Source of the DNA: Halotia wernerae
GTDB lineage: Bacteria > Cyanobacteriota > Cyanobacteriia > Cyanobacteriales > Nostocaceae
Direction of reading: 5' to 3'
NCBI GenBank assembly: GCA_034931985.1
Contig: JAYGHB010000103.1
Span: 14,901-78,900, forward strand
DNA: 64,000 nt
The first letter of the stretch is position 1; every line of letters begins with the position of its first letter. Below, piece by piece: positions 55,201 to 63,717 of the stretch. The position numbers were made by a program, and so were the translations under genes. Under the pieces are notes generated by a model. It ran no database searches, had not been told where the DNA came from, and saw only the letters and a list, made by a program, of their open reading frames with translations.

Positions 55201-56818
55201 TCAAGTGTTGCGTGTGGAACGCTTAGGTATCCACGATAACTTCTTTGAGTTGGGCGGCGATTCTATCTTGAGTATTCAAATTATTGCTAAAGCTAATCAA
55301 GCTGGTTTGCAATTGATTCCCAAGCAGATGTTTGATAACCAAACAATTGCAAAATTGGCAGCAGTGGTGGGTACGGTTCGCACTATCCAAGCAGAACAAG
55401 GATTAGTGACAGGTGATGTATTTCTCACCCCGATTCAACAATGGTTTTTTGAGCAAAATCAACCTGAGCCACACCACTGGAATCAGGCAATTCTGCTGGA
55501 AATGCGGCAAAATCTCGATACAGAGATTTTACAGCAGGTGATGCAACAGTTAATATTGCACCATGATTCACTTCGTCTGTGTTTTGTCAAGGGAGTTTCT
55601 GAATGGCAGCAATTTATCGCTACTCCTACAGATATTGTGCCAGTGAGACGCTGCGATTTTTCTACATTGTCACAGCAGGAACAAGAATTAGCGATCGCCT
55701 CTACCGCCAGAAAATTACAAGCTAGTTTCAACCTCTCAGAGAGTTCGTTAGTACAAGCGGCTATGTTTGACCGTGGTGCAAATCAGCCCAGCTACTTACT
55801 ACTAGTCATTCACCATTTAGCTGTTGATGGTGTTTCTTGGCGCATTCTACTAGAGGATTTCCAAACTGTTTACGCCCAACTACAAGCGGGTGAGGCAATT
55901 AAATTACCAGCTAAAACAACTTCCTTCCAGCAGTGGGCGCAAAAGTTAAAAAACTACGCCCAGTCAGATGAACTTCAAAAAGAACTAGAATACTGGTGTG
56001 CCGCATCGCGTTGTCAAGTTTCTCATATCCCAGTAGATTTACCTGGAGGTGAGAACACAGAGGCTTCGGCTCGTACTATATCTGTTTGCTTGAATGTGGC
56101 AGATACTCAGGCTTTGTTGCAAAAAGTCCCTGCTGTTTACCAAACCCAAATTAACGATGTGTTACTAACAGCACTGGTACAGACTTTTGCTGAGTGGCTG
56201 GGAGAGCCGACACTACTTTTAGATTTAGAAGGACATGGGCGGGAAGAAATCTTTGATGATGTGGATTTGTCGCGGACTGTAGGCTGGTTTACGACAATTT
56301 TCCCAGTATTATTAAACTTGCCGGCAACATCTGACTCAGCTACGACGGTAAAAACTATCAAGCAGCAGTTACGCGAGATTCCCAATCGCGGTATCGGCTA
56401 TGGTGTACTGCGTTATCTCAGCAGTAATGAATCAACAGCAGAAAAACTGCAAACCCTACCTCAAGCTGAGGTGCTGTTCAACTATTTGGGACAGTCCGAT
56501 CAAGTCCTTTCAAAATCATCGCCCTTTGGTCTAGCTGGCGCAGACATCGGCGCTGCACACAGTCCCAAGGGAAGCCGTTGTCATTTACTAGATATCAACG
56601 CGATTGTAGTTGCAGACCAATTACAAATCAGTTGGACTTACAGCAATGCCATTCATCGCCAAACCACGATTGACAATCTAGCTAAGAATTTTATCAAGGC
56701 ATTGCGATCGCTAATTCACCAAGTTTCTGAAAATAACTCGCTCCCAGAAAATTTATCTGACTTCCAGTGGAGTGAAACAGACATGGAAAACATCATTGCA
56801 GCAATTGGAGACGTTTAA
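52214..56818 (+). CDS. NRPS Interface-A(Asn/Asp)-PCP-E
   Basis: Second Interface module, 1534 residues. The N-terminal C-like domain again lacks the His pair (LSLPALCADSTT near 145), so it should recruit a hydroxylase rather than condense. The A domain (near 611) gives the code DLTKIGEVGK, which is nearer to the Asn code (DLTKLGEVGK) than to Asp, although the Interface context predicts Asp. PCP GGDS is near 1014. The E domain is intact (HHLAVDG near 1200, EGHGRE near 1338), so a D-configured, perhaps beta-hydroxylated residue is expected. A dispersed repeat at 54923-54947 adds eight residues in the A domain C-terminal part. Confidence 0.9.
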   Translation: MQTQILKGVRISPLQKHLWLLQHTDTDKQTPFRAQGAVLIEGKLDIANLKEVLKNVVNKHEILRTKFQCLSGMEIPVQVINDGSICWEDDYDLSGWQLQRQEAKINVIFQEMLYLAFDYEKGQSLHISLIILSPQKYILILSLPALCADSTTLKNLVHEISSSYEACLQDKELSDEILQYADIAEWQNELLESEDTAIGREYWRKQDIAHLLDLHLPLENQLQVNQEFQPQVMSLPINPDFTNEIKTLAHKNNTAVSVLLLACWQALLMRLTGQSEIVIGTASDGRNYEELKSSLGLFAKYLPLHSHLTSTSSFSEVLQRTQDRLQENHEWQDSFNWEIIKFSKDITISYFPFCFDFESQNYKYTAANISFSIYKQYACTDRFKVKCSYLESNDYLTVEFHYDANLFSSENINRLTEEFETLLHSILKNPLSAISELEILPPNELQQLLVNFNRTQTDYPKNKCIHQLFEEQVNRTPDNIAVVYKNQQLTYSELNTRANQLAHYLQQLGVKPEVPVGICVERSLEMVIGLLGILKAGGAYLPIEPTYPKERQAFILQDAQTPVLLTQQHLAANLPIEKTQVICLDTDWETITQQPTDNPVSEITTLNLAYIIYTSGSTGKPKGTLIHHQGLVNYLSWCTQAYNVDQGTGTIVHSPLGFDLTITSLFSGLLVGNQVEILSEDQGIEALGNALRDRSNLSLVKITPAHLKLLSQILLPQEAAGRTRAFIIGGENLLAEDIAFWREFAPDTMLINEYGPTETVVGCCIYQVPIGENLSTSVAIGNAIANTQLYVLDQYCQPVPIGVVGELHIGGLGLARGYLNQPELTAQKFIPNPFSEKPGERLYKTGDLVRYRLDGVLEFLGRIDDQVKIRGFRIELAEIQSVILEHSGVKEAVVIAREDVPGNTCTERSRSKRLVAYIVWNAESPSSINVLQSFLSEKLPDYMVPSVVVALKALPLTTNGKVDIKALPAPEQIRAESGTFVPPSTPTEKLLADIWTQVLRVERLGIHDNFFELGGDSILSIQIIAKANQAGLQLIPKQMFDNQTIAKLAAVVGTVRTIQAEQGLVTGDVFLTPIQQWFFEQNQPEPHHWNQAILLEMRQNLDTEILQQVMQQLILHHDSLRLCFVKGVSEWQQFIATPTDIVPVRRCDFSTLSQQEQELAIASTARKLQASFNLSESSLVQAAMFDRGANQPSYLLLVIHHLAVDGVSWRILLEDFQTVYAQLQAGEAIKLPAKTTSFQQWAQKLKNYAQSDELQKELEYWCAASRCQVSHIPVDLPGGENTEASARTISVCLNVADTQALLQKVPAVYQTQINDVLLTALVQTFAEWLGEPTLLLDLEGHGREEIFDDVDLSRTVGWFTTIFPVLLNLPATSDSATTVKTIKQQLREIPNRGIGYGVLRYLSSNESTAEKLQTLPQAEVLFNYLGQSDQVLSKSSPFGLAGADIGAAHSPKGSRCHLLDINAIVVADQLQISWTYSNAIHRQTTIDNLAKNFIKALRSLIHQVSENNSLPENLSDFQWSETDMENIIAAIGDV
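54923..54947. repeat. Dispersed repeat inserted in frame in an A domain
   Basis: A 25-base imperfect palindrome (ACTTGTACT ... AGTCGAAGTA, with GAGCGT in the middle) known to me as a common Nostoc/Anabaena dispersed repeat. It encodes TCTERSRSK between PGN and RLVAYIV, where sister modules read straight NPGDKRLVAYIV-like sequence. Confidence 0.75.
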
Positions 56819-56819
56819 A

Positions 56820-59800
56820 ATGGGTATGCAAAATGTAGAGGATTTTTATCCTCTTTCACCAATGCAGCAGGGATTACTTTTTCATACCCTATCTGCACCA
56901 GATACAGGAGTTTATTTCAATCAGTTAGTGTGTACCCTTTCTGGACAATTGAATATTCCTGTATTTGAACGGGTTTGGCAGCAGGTGATTCAGCGTCATC
57001 CAATTTTGCGGACTTGTTTTCGCTGGCAAGGTTTAAAAGAACCTGTACAAGTGGTGTTGCGTCAGGTGCAACTGCCTTTAAAACATTACAACTGGCAAGG
57101 TCTTTCATCTACTGAGCAGCAAGAAAAGTTAGCAGCTTTTTTAGAGAGCAATGGGCTACGCCGTGATCGCACTTTAGGTATTGATCTCACCCAAGCGCCG
57201 TTGATGCGTTTGGCATTAATTCAACTGAGCGAAAATACTCACCAATTTGTCTGGAACACCCATCATCTAATTACCGATGGTTGGTCTACATCGATGTTGC
57301 TGGAGGAAGTTTTTAAACTTTACACTGCCTTCTGCCAAGGTGAAGAATTGCGGTTAGAGCCTCCCCGTCCCTACCGGGACTATATTAAATGGCTACAAAA
57401 ACAGGATTTGCCACAGGCTGAGACTTTTTGGCGACAGACGTTGAGTGGTTTTTCTGCTCCTACTAATGTCCGTATTAAAAAAACACTTAGTAGTACATAT
57501 AGCAAATTATCAAACCATGCAGCCCAACAAATTAAACTGTCATCTAGTCAAACCGCAGCAATGCGATCGCTCGTGCGTCAGCATCAAATCACCCTCAATA
57601 CTTTAGTACAAGGCGCTTGGGCTTGGCTTCTTAGCTATTACAGTGGCGAGACAGATGTAATTTTTGGTGTCACCGTCTCTGGTCGTCCGGTAACGCTGGC
57701 GGGTGCTGAATCTATGGTGGGATTATTCATCAATACCTTACCTCTAAGGGCGAAGGTATCATTAAATACTTATGCTCTAGCTTTACTAAAACAGATACAG
57801 GCTCAACAGGCAGAAATTTCTCAATATGAATATAGCCCCTTAGTACAGGTGCAGGGGTGGAGTGAAGTACCGAGAGGGATGTCTTTATTTGACAGCATCT
57901 TGGTATTTGAAAATTACCCGGTGGATACTACAAAACGGCAAATTGACAATTTGGAAATCTCAAATGTTGTCGCTGATGAACAGACAAACTACCCTTTAAC
58001 TGTTACAGTCATACCTAGCCAAGAGTTATCATTAGAAATTGCTTATGATCGCGATCGCTTTGATGATGATGCCATAACTCGGATGTTAGGGCATTTGGGC
58101 AATTTGTTAGCCGGTATGGTTGCAAATCCCCAGCAGCGCCTGTCAGACTTGCCTCTGTTGACAGAAGCAGAAAAGCAAACTTTATTAGTTGAGTGGAATA
58201 ATACTGAAATTGATCACCCTCAAGACCAATGCATTCATCAATTATTTGAAGCACAAGTAGAGAAAACACCTGATGCTATAGCAGTAGTATTTCAAGAGCA
58301 ATCTTTAACCTATCGAGAACTAAATCAAAGAGCAAATCAACTCGCCCATTATCTCCAAAAACTGGGAGTAGGACTAGAGGTCTTGGTGGGGATTTGTGTA
58401 GAGCGTTCTTTAGAGATGATAGTTGCACTCTTGGGTATTCTCAAAGCAGGTGGGGCATATCTTCCACTTGATCCAAATTACCCCACTCAGCGTTTAGCTT
58501 TCATGCTCCAAGATGCTCAAGTAAAAATACTGCTTACTCAAGCATATTTATTAGAAATATTACCTCCCGATCAAGCCGAAGCAATTTGTATTGATAGAGA
58601 CTGGGAAATTATTAATAATGAAAGCCAAGAAAATATCAATAATCAAGTTTCACCTATTAATAATGCCTACATTCTTTATACATCTGGCTCAACGGGTCAA
58701 CCAAAAGCAGTTATTATTGAACATCACAATACTATTGGCTTAATATATTGGGCAAAAGAAGTATTTAGCGACCAAGATATAGCTGGTGTTTTAGCATCAA
58801 CCTCCATCTGTTTTGATTTATCAGTATTTGAAATATTTGTACCTCTAAGTTGGGGTGGCAAGGTAATTGTTACAGAAAAATTGTTGCATTTACAGACTTC
58901 AGTTGCTGCTCAAGAAGTAACTTTAATCAATACCGTTCCATCTGCGATCGCTGAATTACTAAGAATTGATAGTATACCTGCTTCTGTACGTACCATTAAT
59001 TTAGCAGGTGAACCTCTGCCTCAAAAATTGGTGCAGCAATTATATCAAAGGACTTCTGTGCAAAATGTCTTTAATCTTTATGGACCTTCTGAAGATACGA
59101 CCTATTCTACATTTTCTTATGTTAAGGCAGAAGATGATCTAATTACCATCGGTCGCCCAATTGCCAACACTCAAATCTATTTATTAGATACTCAGTTACG
59201 ACCATCACCGATTGGGATACCAGGTGAAATATACATTTGTAGTACTGGTCTTGCACGAGGCTATCTTAACCGCCCAAAATTAACAGCGGAAAAATTCATT
59301 TCCAGCCCCTTTAGTAATCAACCAGGCACGCGTCTGTACAAAACTGGCGACTTAGCCCGTTACTTATCTGACGGTAATATAGAGTTTCTTGGACGTGTGG
59401 ATCATCAAGTGAAAATTCGAGGTTTCCGCATTGAACTAGGAGAAATAGAAGCCAAATTAGTTCAGCATTCGGTTGTACAAGACAGTGTGGTTGTAGCTAG
59501 GGAAAATAACCCTGGTGACAAGCGTCTAGTAGCATATATTGTTCCTAATACTGGCAATTCTGACTCATCAAATAATAGTGACCTAATACCACATTTACGC
59601 AAATACTTAAAAGAAAATTTACCAGATTACATGGTTCCTTCTGCTTTTGTACTTCTGGAAAAATTACCACTTACACCGAATGGTAAAGTAGACCGTCGGG
59701 CGCTACCTATACCTGATCAAACTGATTCTAATATTGGAACAAATTATATAGCACCACGTACACCAGTTGAAGAACAGCTAGCAATCATTTGGACTGAGTT

Positions 59801-61211
59801 GCTCAAGGTTAAACAAGTTGGCATCGAAGACAACTTTTTTGACTTGGGAGGGCATTCCTTACTACTAACACAGCTTATTTTCCAGATTCGACAAACTTGG
59901 AAAATAGAACTACCTTTAAGCAGTTTGTTAGAAATGCCGACAATCGCTAGTTTAGCGCAGAGTATTGAAACGGCTCAAAAAATGGGTTCTTCTACTCTTG
60001 CTATTACTTTGAATAATCAAATCGATTGGCAAGCAGAGGCTGTTCTTGATTCTACGATACGTCCTGAAATCTGCTGTAAATATGCAACTGAGCCTGCTAC
60101 TAAAATTTTATTAACTGGAGCTACAGGTTTTATAGGAGCATTTTTACTTTATGAACTCCTGCAACAAACTCATACAGAGATGTATTGCTTAGTACGTGCT
60201 ACTAATGCAGAAGAAGGTAAAAAAAGAATTCAAAGCTGCCTCGAATCATATTTACTTTGGGATGAATCTTTTAGTTTCAGAATTATTCCCGTTTTAGGAA
60301 ATTTGTCTGAACCACTTTTAGGACTTTCGAGACAAAATTTTCAAGGATTGGCTGAATTAATTGATGTCATTTATCACAATGGTGCATGGGTTCATCATAC
60401 TTTCCCATACTCCACACTTAAGGGGGCGAATGTATTAGGAACTCAAGAAGTTTTGAGGCTAGCAAGTCAAGTTAAAGTCAAACCTGTACATTTTATATCA
60501 ACTAATGGGATGTTCTCTCCCAAAGGTTATTCTGGCGTAAAAATAGTTCAAGAACAAGATAACCTCAATGATTATCAAGTGCCATCTGGCGGCTATACAC
60601 AGAGTAAATGGGTTGCCGAAAAGCTAGTTAACATTGCACGCGATCGCGGTTTTCCTGTATCTATATATAGACTAGGACGTGTTTCTGGACACAGCAAAAC
60701 CGGAGTATTCAATCAAAATGACTTTTTATACAGATTAATCATTGGCTGTATAAAACTTGAAAAAGTGCCAGATGGTAATATGATTGAAGATATGGCTCCT
60801 GTAGATTATGTGAGCAAAGCTGTAGTCCATTTATCCAGGCAAGAAAAATCTATAGGTAAGGCATTTCACTTTGTAAATTGCCAACCTTTTCATTCAATTA
60901 AGCTGATCAAATTACTCCGCTCCCTTGGCTATCCACTGCAACAAATTTCTAATGACCAATGGCAAGCAAACTTGATTAACATTGCTGAACACTACCCAGA
61001 ACATCCACTATATCCACTTGTACCCTTGCTTAGTGAACAGAATAATAACTCGGCAGTACTAAAGTTTGATTTTCAAAATACACTTGATGGACTAGCAAAT
61101 ACCTCTATCGTTTGCCCGCCAATCGATGATGATTTGCTTAATACTTACTTGTCTTATATTATGCAAAAAGGATTTTTGGAGGCTCCCAAACATAAATTGA
61201 TAAACATCTAA
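56820..61211 (+). CDS. Terminal NRPS C-A(Ala-like)-PCP-thioester reductase
   Basis: Last elongation and release enzyme, 1463 residues. C domain of post-E type (FYPLSPMQQGLLFHTL; HHLITDG near 148), A domain (YTSGSTGQPKA near 620), PCP GGHSLL near 1010, and a C-terminal NAD(P)H reductase domain from about 1095 (GATGFIG near 1100, active-site YTQSK near 1259). The code reads DLFNNALTYK, which I associate with Ala. Reductive release should yield a peptide aldehyde (or alcohol), not an acid. The next gene, an aminotransferase, suggests further conversion to an amine. ATG 56820 is preferred over the in-frame ATG at 56772, which would overlap the previous gene. A small repeat-like insert (GGGCTACGCCGTGATCGC) lies near 57152. 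Confidence 0.92.
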   Translation: MGMQNVEDFYPLSPMQQGLLFHTLSAPDTGVYFNQLVCTLSGQLNIPVFERVWQQVIQRHPILRTCFRWQGLKEPVQVVLRQVQLPLKHYNWQGLSSTEQQEKLAAFLESNGLRRDRTLGIDLTQAPLMRLALIQLSENTHQFVWNTHHLITDGWSTSMLLEEVFKLYTAFCQGEELRLEPPRPYRDYIKWLQKQDLPQAETFWRQTLSGFSAPTNVRIKKTLSSTYSKLSNHAAQQIKLSSSQTAAMRSLVRQHQITLNTLVQGAWAWLLSYYSGETDVIFGVTVSGRPVTLAGAESMVGLFINTLPLRAKVSLNTYALALLKQIQAQQAEISQYEYSPLVQVQGWSEVPRGMSLFDSILVFENYPVDTTKRQIDNLEISNVVADEQTNYPLTVTVIPSQELSLEIAYDRDRFDDDAITRMLGHLGNLLAGMVANPQQRLSDLPLLTEAEKQTLLVEWNNTEIDHPQDQCIHQLFEAQVEKTPDAIAVVFQEQSLTYRELNQRANQLAHYLQKLGVGLEVLVGICVERSLEMIVALLGILKAGGAYLPLDPNYPTQRLAFMLQDAQVKILLTQAYLLEILPPDQAEAICIDRDWEIINNESQENINNQVSPINNAYILYTSGSTGQPKAVIIEHHNTIGLIYWAKEVFSDQDIAGVLASTSICFDLSVFEIFVPLSWGGKVIVTEKLLHLQTSVAAQEVTLINTVPSAIAELLRIDSIPASVRTINLAGEPLPQKLVQQLYQRTSVQNVFNLYGPSEDTTYSTFSYVKAEDDLITIGRPIANTQIYLLDTQLRPSPIGIPGEIYICSTGLARGYLNRPKLTAEKFISSPFSNQPGTRLYKTGDLARYLSDGNIEFLGRVDHQVKIRGFRIELGEIEAKLVQHSVVQDSVVVARENNPGDKRLVAYIVPNTGNSDSSNNSDLIPHLRKYLKENLPDYMVPSAFVLLEKLPLTPNGKVDRRALPIPDQTDSNIGTNYIAPRTPVEEQLAIIWTELLKVKQVGIEDNFFDLGGHSLLLTQLIFQIRQTWKIELPLSSLLEMPTIASLAQSIETAQKMGSSTLAITLNNQIDWQAEAVLDSTIRPEICCKYATEPATKILLTGATGFIGAFLLYELLQQTHTEMYCLVRATNAEEGKKRIQSCLESYLLWDESFSFRIIPVLGNLSEPLLGLSRQNFQGLAELIDVIYHNGAWVHHTFPYSTLKGANVLGTQEVLRLASQVKVKPVHFISTNGMFSPKGYSGVKIVQEQDNLNDYQVPSGGYTQSKWVAEKLVNIARDRGFPVSIYRLGRVSGHSKTGVFNQNDFLYRLIIGCIKLEKVPDGNMIEDMAPVDYVSKAVVHLSRQEKSIGKAFHFVNCQPFHSIKLIKLLRSLGYPLQQISNDQWQANLINIAEHYPEHPLYPLVPLLSEQNNNSAVLKFDFQNTLDGLANTSIVCPPIDDDLLNTYLSYIMQKGFLEAPKHKLINI

Positions 61212-61242
61212 TGTTTTATAAAATTCGCCACACATTAATACT

Positions 61243-62646
61243 ATGCAATTAACAAATTCAACAACTACAGCCAAGGTCAATCCTCAACAACAGTATCTAG
61301 AAAACTTTATTGCCCGTTACACCAAACGGACACAAACATCGAAACAGCTAACTCAAGCATATCGTTCTATGCTTGCAGATAGAAGAAATTCTATCGGATT
61401 TAACAAAAGCATCAAAGAAATGGTCTATCCCATTATTGGCAAACGTGCTTCTGGTTCTAAAATTTGGGATGTTGATGGGAATGAATACATAGACCTTTTG
61501 ATGGGCTTTGGAGTAAGTTTTTTCGGACATAATCCACTCTTTATTAAAGAAGCCATACAAGAGCGACTAGAGCAAGGTATACATATAGGTACCCAATCAG
61601 ACCTTGCTGGTGAAGTTGCACAGTTATTCTGCGAACTAACCGGTATGGAACGGGTTACTTTTAGTAATACAGGTACAGAAGCCGTAATGACGGCAATACG
61701 TCTAGCACGCGCTACAACAGGTCGTCAAAAAATTGCCATGTTTGCAGGCTCTTATCATGGACATTTTGATGGCACTTTAGTTAAAAGACAGAAATCAGAC
61801 GGCGATTTAGTTGTAGTTCCACGTTTTCCTGGTGTCTTACCTAACGTAGTTCAAGATGTTCTAGTTTTGGATTACGGTGATTTTAAATCGTTAGAAGTAA
61901 TCAAAGCTTATCAACATGAATTAGCTGCTGTTTTAGTCGAACCTATTCAAGATGAAAGACCAGACATACAGCCTCAAGAGTTTTTATTGCAGTTAAGAGA
62001 AATCACCCAACAATCAGGTACAGCATTAATCTTTGATGAAATGCTCACAGGCTTCCGCATTCATTTAGGTGGAGCGCAAGCATGGTTTGGTATTAAAGCA
62101 GATATAGCAACTTACGGAAAGATTGTAGGTGGCGGTTTGCCTATTGGAATTATAGCTGGCAAAGCAAATTACATGGATAGAATTGATGGTGGGGTGTGGA
62201 GCTACGGGGATGCTTCTTTTCCTCAAGTAGAAACAACATTTTTTAGCGGCACTTACTGCAAACATCCCTTGGCTATGGCTGCTGCCAAAGCAGTACTTAA
62301 CTATCTAAAAAATCAAGGGACTGCTCTTCAAGAGAAAGTAAATCAACGGACTTCCCAGTTTGTAGAAAAACTGAATCATTACTTTCAAGCAGATGGAGTA
62401 CCAATTCGGTTAGCAAATTGCGGTTCGATGTTTAATTCTATTTTTTTAGAAGATGCTTCTGATTCTGGAGATTCTACTTCAACGAGTATGGACTTGATAT
62501 CCTATCATCTTCTCTATCAAGGAGTTTTCCTAGTAGGAAATGGTGGTTTATTATCGACAGCCCACACCGATGAAGACCTAGAAGATGTGATTCAAGCTGT
62601 TAAAAATAGCATCAAAGAACTGCGAGAAGGTAGTTTATTACCATAG
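61243..62646 (+). CDS. Class III aminotransferase, GSA-aminomutase-like
   Basis: PLP-dependent aminotransferase of 467 residues, related to glutamate-1-semialdehyde aminomutase and to aminotransferases embedded in PKS/NRPS lines. Features: GSKIWDVDGNEYIDLLMGFG, FSNTGTEAVMTAIRLAR (phosphate-binding region), SYHGHFDG, the Asp of LIFDEMLTGFR and the PLP Lys K293 in YGKIVGGGLPIG. It begins 31 bases after the reductase-ending NRPS. In myxochelin biosynthesis the related MxcL transaminates the aldehyde released by a reductase domain; by analogy this enzyme probably turns the released peptide aldehyde into a terminal amine. Family is certain, substrate inferred. Confidence 0.9.
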   Translation: MQLTNSTTTAKVNPQQQYLENFIARYTKRTQTSKQLTQAYRSMLADRRNSIGFNKSIKEMVYPIIGKRASGSKIWDVDGNEYIDLLMGFGVSFFGHNPLFIKEAIQERLEQGIHIGTQSDLAGEVAQLFCELTGMERVTFSNTGTEAVMTAIRLARATTGRQKIAMFAGSYHGHFDGTLVKRQKSDGDLVVVPRFPGVLPNVVQDVLVLDYGDFKSLEVIKAYQHELAAVLVEPIQDERPDIQPQEFLLQLREITQQSGTALIFDEMLTGFRIHLGGAQAWFGIKADIATYGKIVGGGLPIGIIAGKANYMDRIDGGVWSYGDASFPQVETTFFSGTYCKHPLAMAAAKAVLNYLKNQGTALQEKVNQRTSQFVEKLNHYFQADGVPIRLANCGSMFNSIFLEDASDSGDSTSTSMDLISYHLLYQGVFLVGNGGLLSTAHTDEDLEDVIQAVKNSIKELREGSLLP

Positions 62647-62701
62647 CTATAAAATTGATAATTTTAATTGGAAAATAAGAAACTAATAGGAGGACAGGTA
62701 A

Positions 62702-63460
62702 ATGGTTACAATCGATTCTAATCCTCAATATGACTCTTGGGCTAGGATTTATAATGAATATTGGGGTCTAAAGTACTGCAAACATAATTTGCCTCCTTTT
62801 GAAAAATTACTACAACAATACAAGATTCCTGAAAAAGCAAATATTCTTGATTTATGTTGTGGCACAGGACATATAGCACAACAATTAATCGAGTAAGGCT
62901 ATCAAGTAACGGGTCTTGATATTTCTGAACCAATGTTGCAATATGCTCGTGAAAATGCACCTAATGCTAAATTTATTCAAGATGATGCTAGATTTTTTAA
63001 TTTGCCGCCCACTTTCCACGCAGTTATTTCTCCTAGCGCTAGTCTTAACCACATGATGAGCATTGTAGACCTGCAAAAAGTCTTTATGCAGGTGCATGAT
63101 AGTCTACTAGTTAATGGGATTTTTTTGTTTGGATTAAAACTGGAAGATGGCTACAATTCTTGGAATGGTCAAATTGCTGAGGGTGATGTGAAACATGATT
63201 TCGCTTGGTCTTGTCACTATAGCCATAATCTCAAGGAAAAAACAGGAGAATTTACGATTACTATTTTCCAACCACTAGGAGAAAAATGGCAGCGTTTAGA
63301 TATTAATAATGTGGTTAGAGCTTATTCTAAAGTAGAAGTTATATCTGCTCTTGAAAATGTAGGCTTTACTGATATTAATGTCTACGATGAAGAGGGAAAT
63401 ATAGCAGATTATCAATGTAATAGCTATGCTATTGTTTCAGGGCGGAAGCAATCTCAATAA
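62702..63460 (+). pseudogene. SAM-dependent methyltransferase split by one in-frame TAA
   Basis: A class I methyltransferase gene of 253 codons, preceded by AGGAGG. Residues 1-64 include the SAM motif ILDLCCGTGH; codon 65 is TAA (62894-62896), and the same frame resumes at once with GYQVTGLDISEPMLQYAREN, then continues to a normal C-terminus. Nothing else is disrupted, so a single substitution (for example from CAA, AAA or GAA) would explain it. Part two could be translated alone from the ATG at 62933, but it would lack the SAM-binding motif. Position after the aminotransferase suggests N- or O-methylation of the product. It may be recent inactivation, or a sequence error. Confidence 0.8.
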
Positions 63461-63492
63461 ATCATAAATAAATATTTGGAGTAAAACAAACA

Positions 63493-63717
63493 ATGAGTAG
63501 CGTAGATACAGAAGACCAAACAATTTACAAAGTTGTAGTTAATCATGAAGAGCAGTATTCTATTTGGCCTGCTAATAGAGAAAATGCGCTTGGTTGGAGA
63601 GATGCAGATAAAACTGGACTCAAATTAGAATGTCTGGAATACATCAAAGAAGTATGGACTGATATGAGACCCCTAAGTTTACGAAAGAAAATGGAGGATT
63701 TATCTAGTAAAACTTAA
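63493..63717 (+). CDS. MbtH-like NRPS chaperone
   Basis: A 74-residue MbtH-family protein, a small partner that binds A domains and supports their folding and activity. The signature is complete: NHEEQYSIWP, then GWRDADKTG, then CLEYIKEVWTDMRPLSLR. GGAG lies 11 bases before the ATG, and the gene is 32 bases after the methyltransferase, so it closes the biosynthesis operon. With several A domains in this line, it probably serves one or more of them. Confidence 0.95.
   Translation: MSSVDTEDQTIYKVVVNHEEQYSIWPANRENALGWRDADKTGLKLECLEYIKEVWTDMRPLSLRKKMEDLSSKT

Noticed and set aside
56772..56819. Upstream start for the terminal NRPS
   Set aside because: It would overlap the previous gene by 47 bases; the ATG at 56820 has a GGAGA site and begins at the normal C-domain N-terminus.
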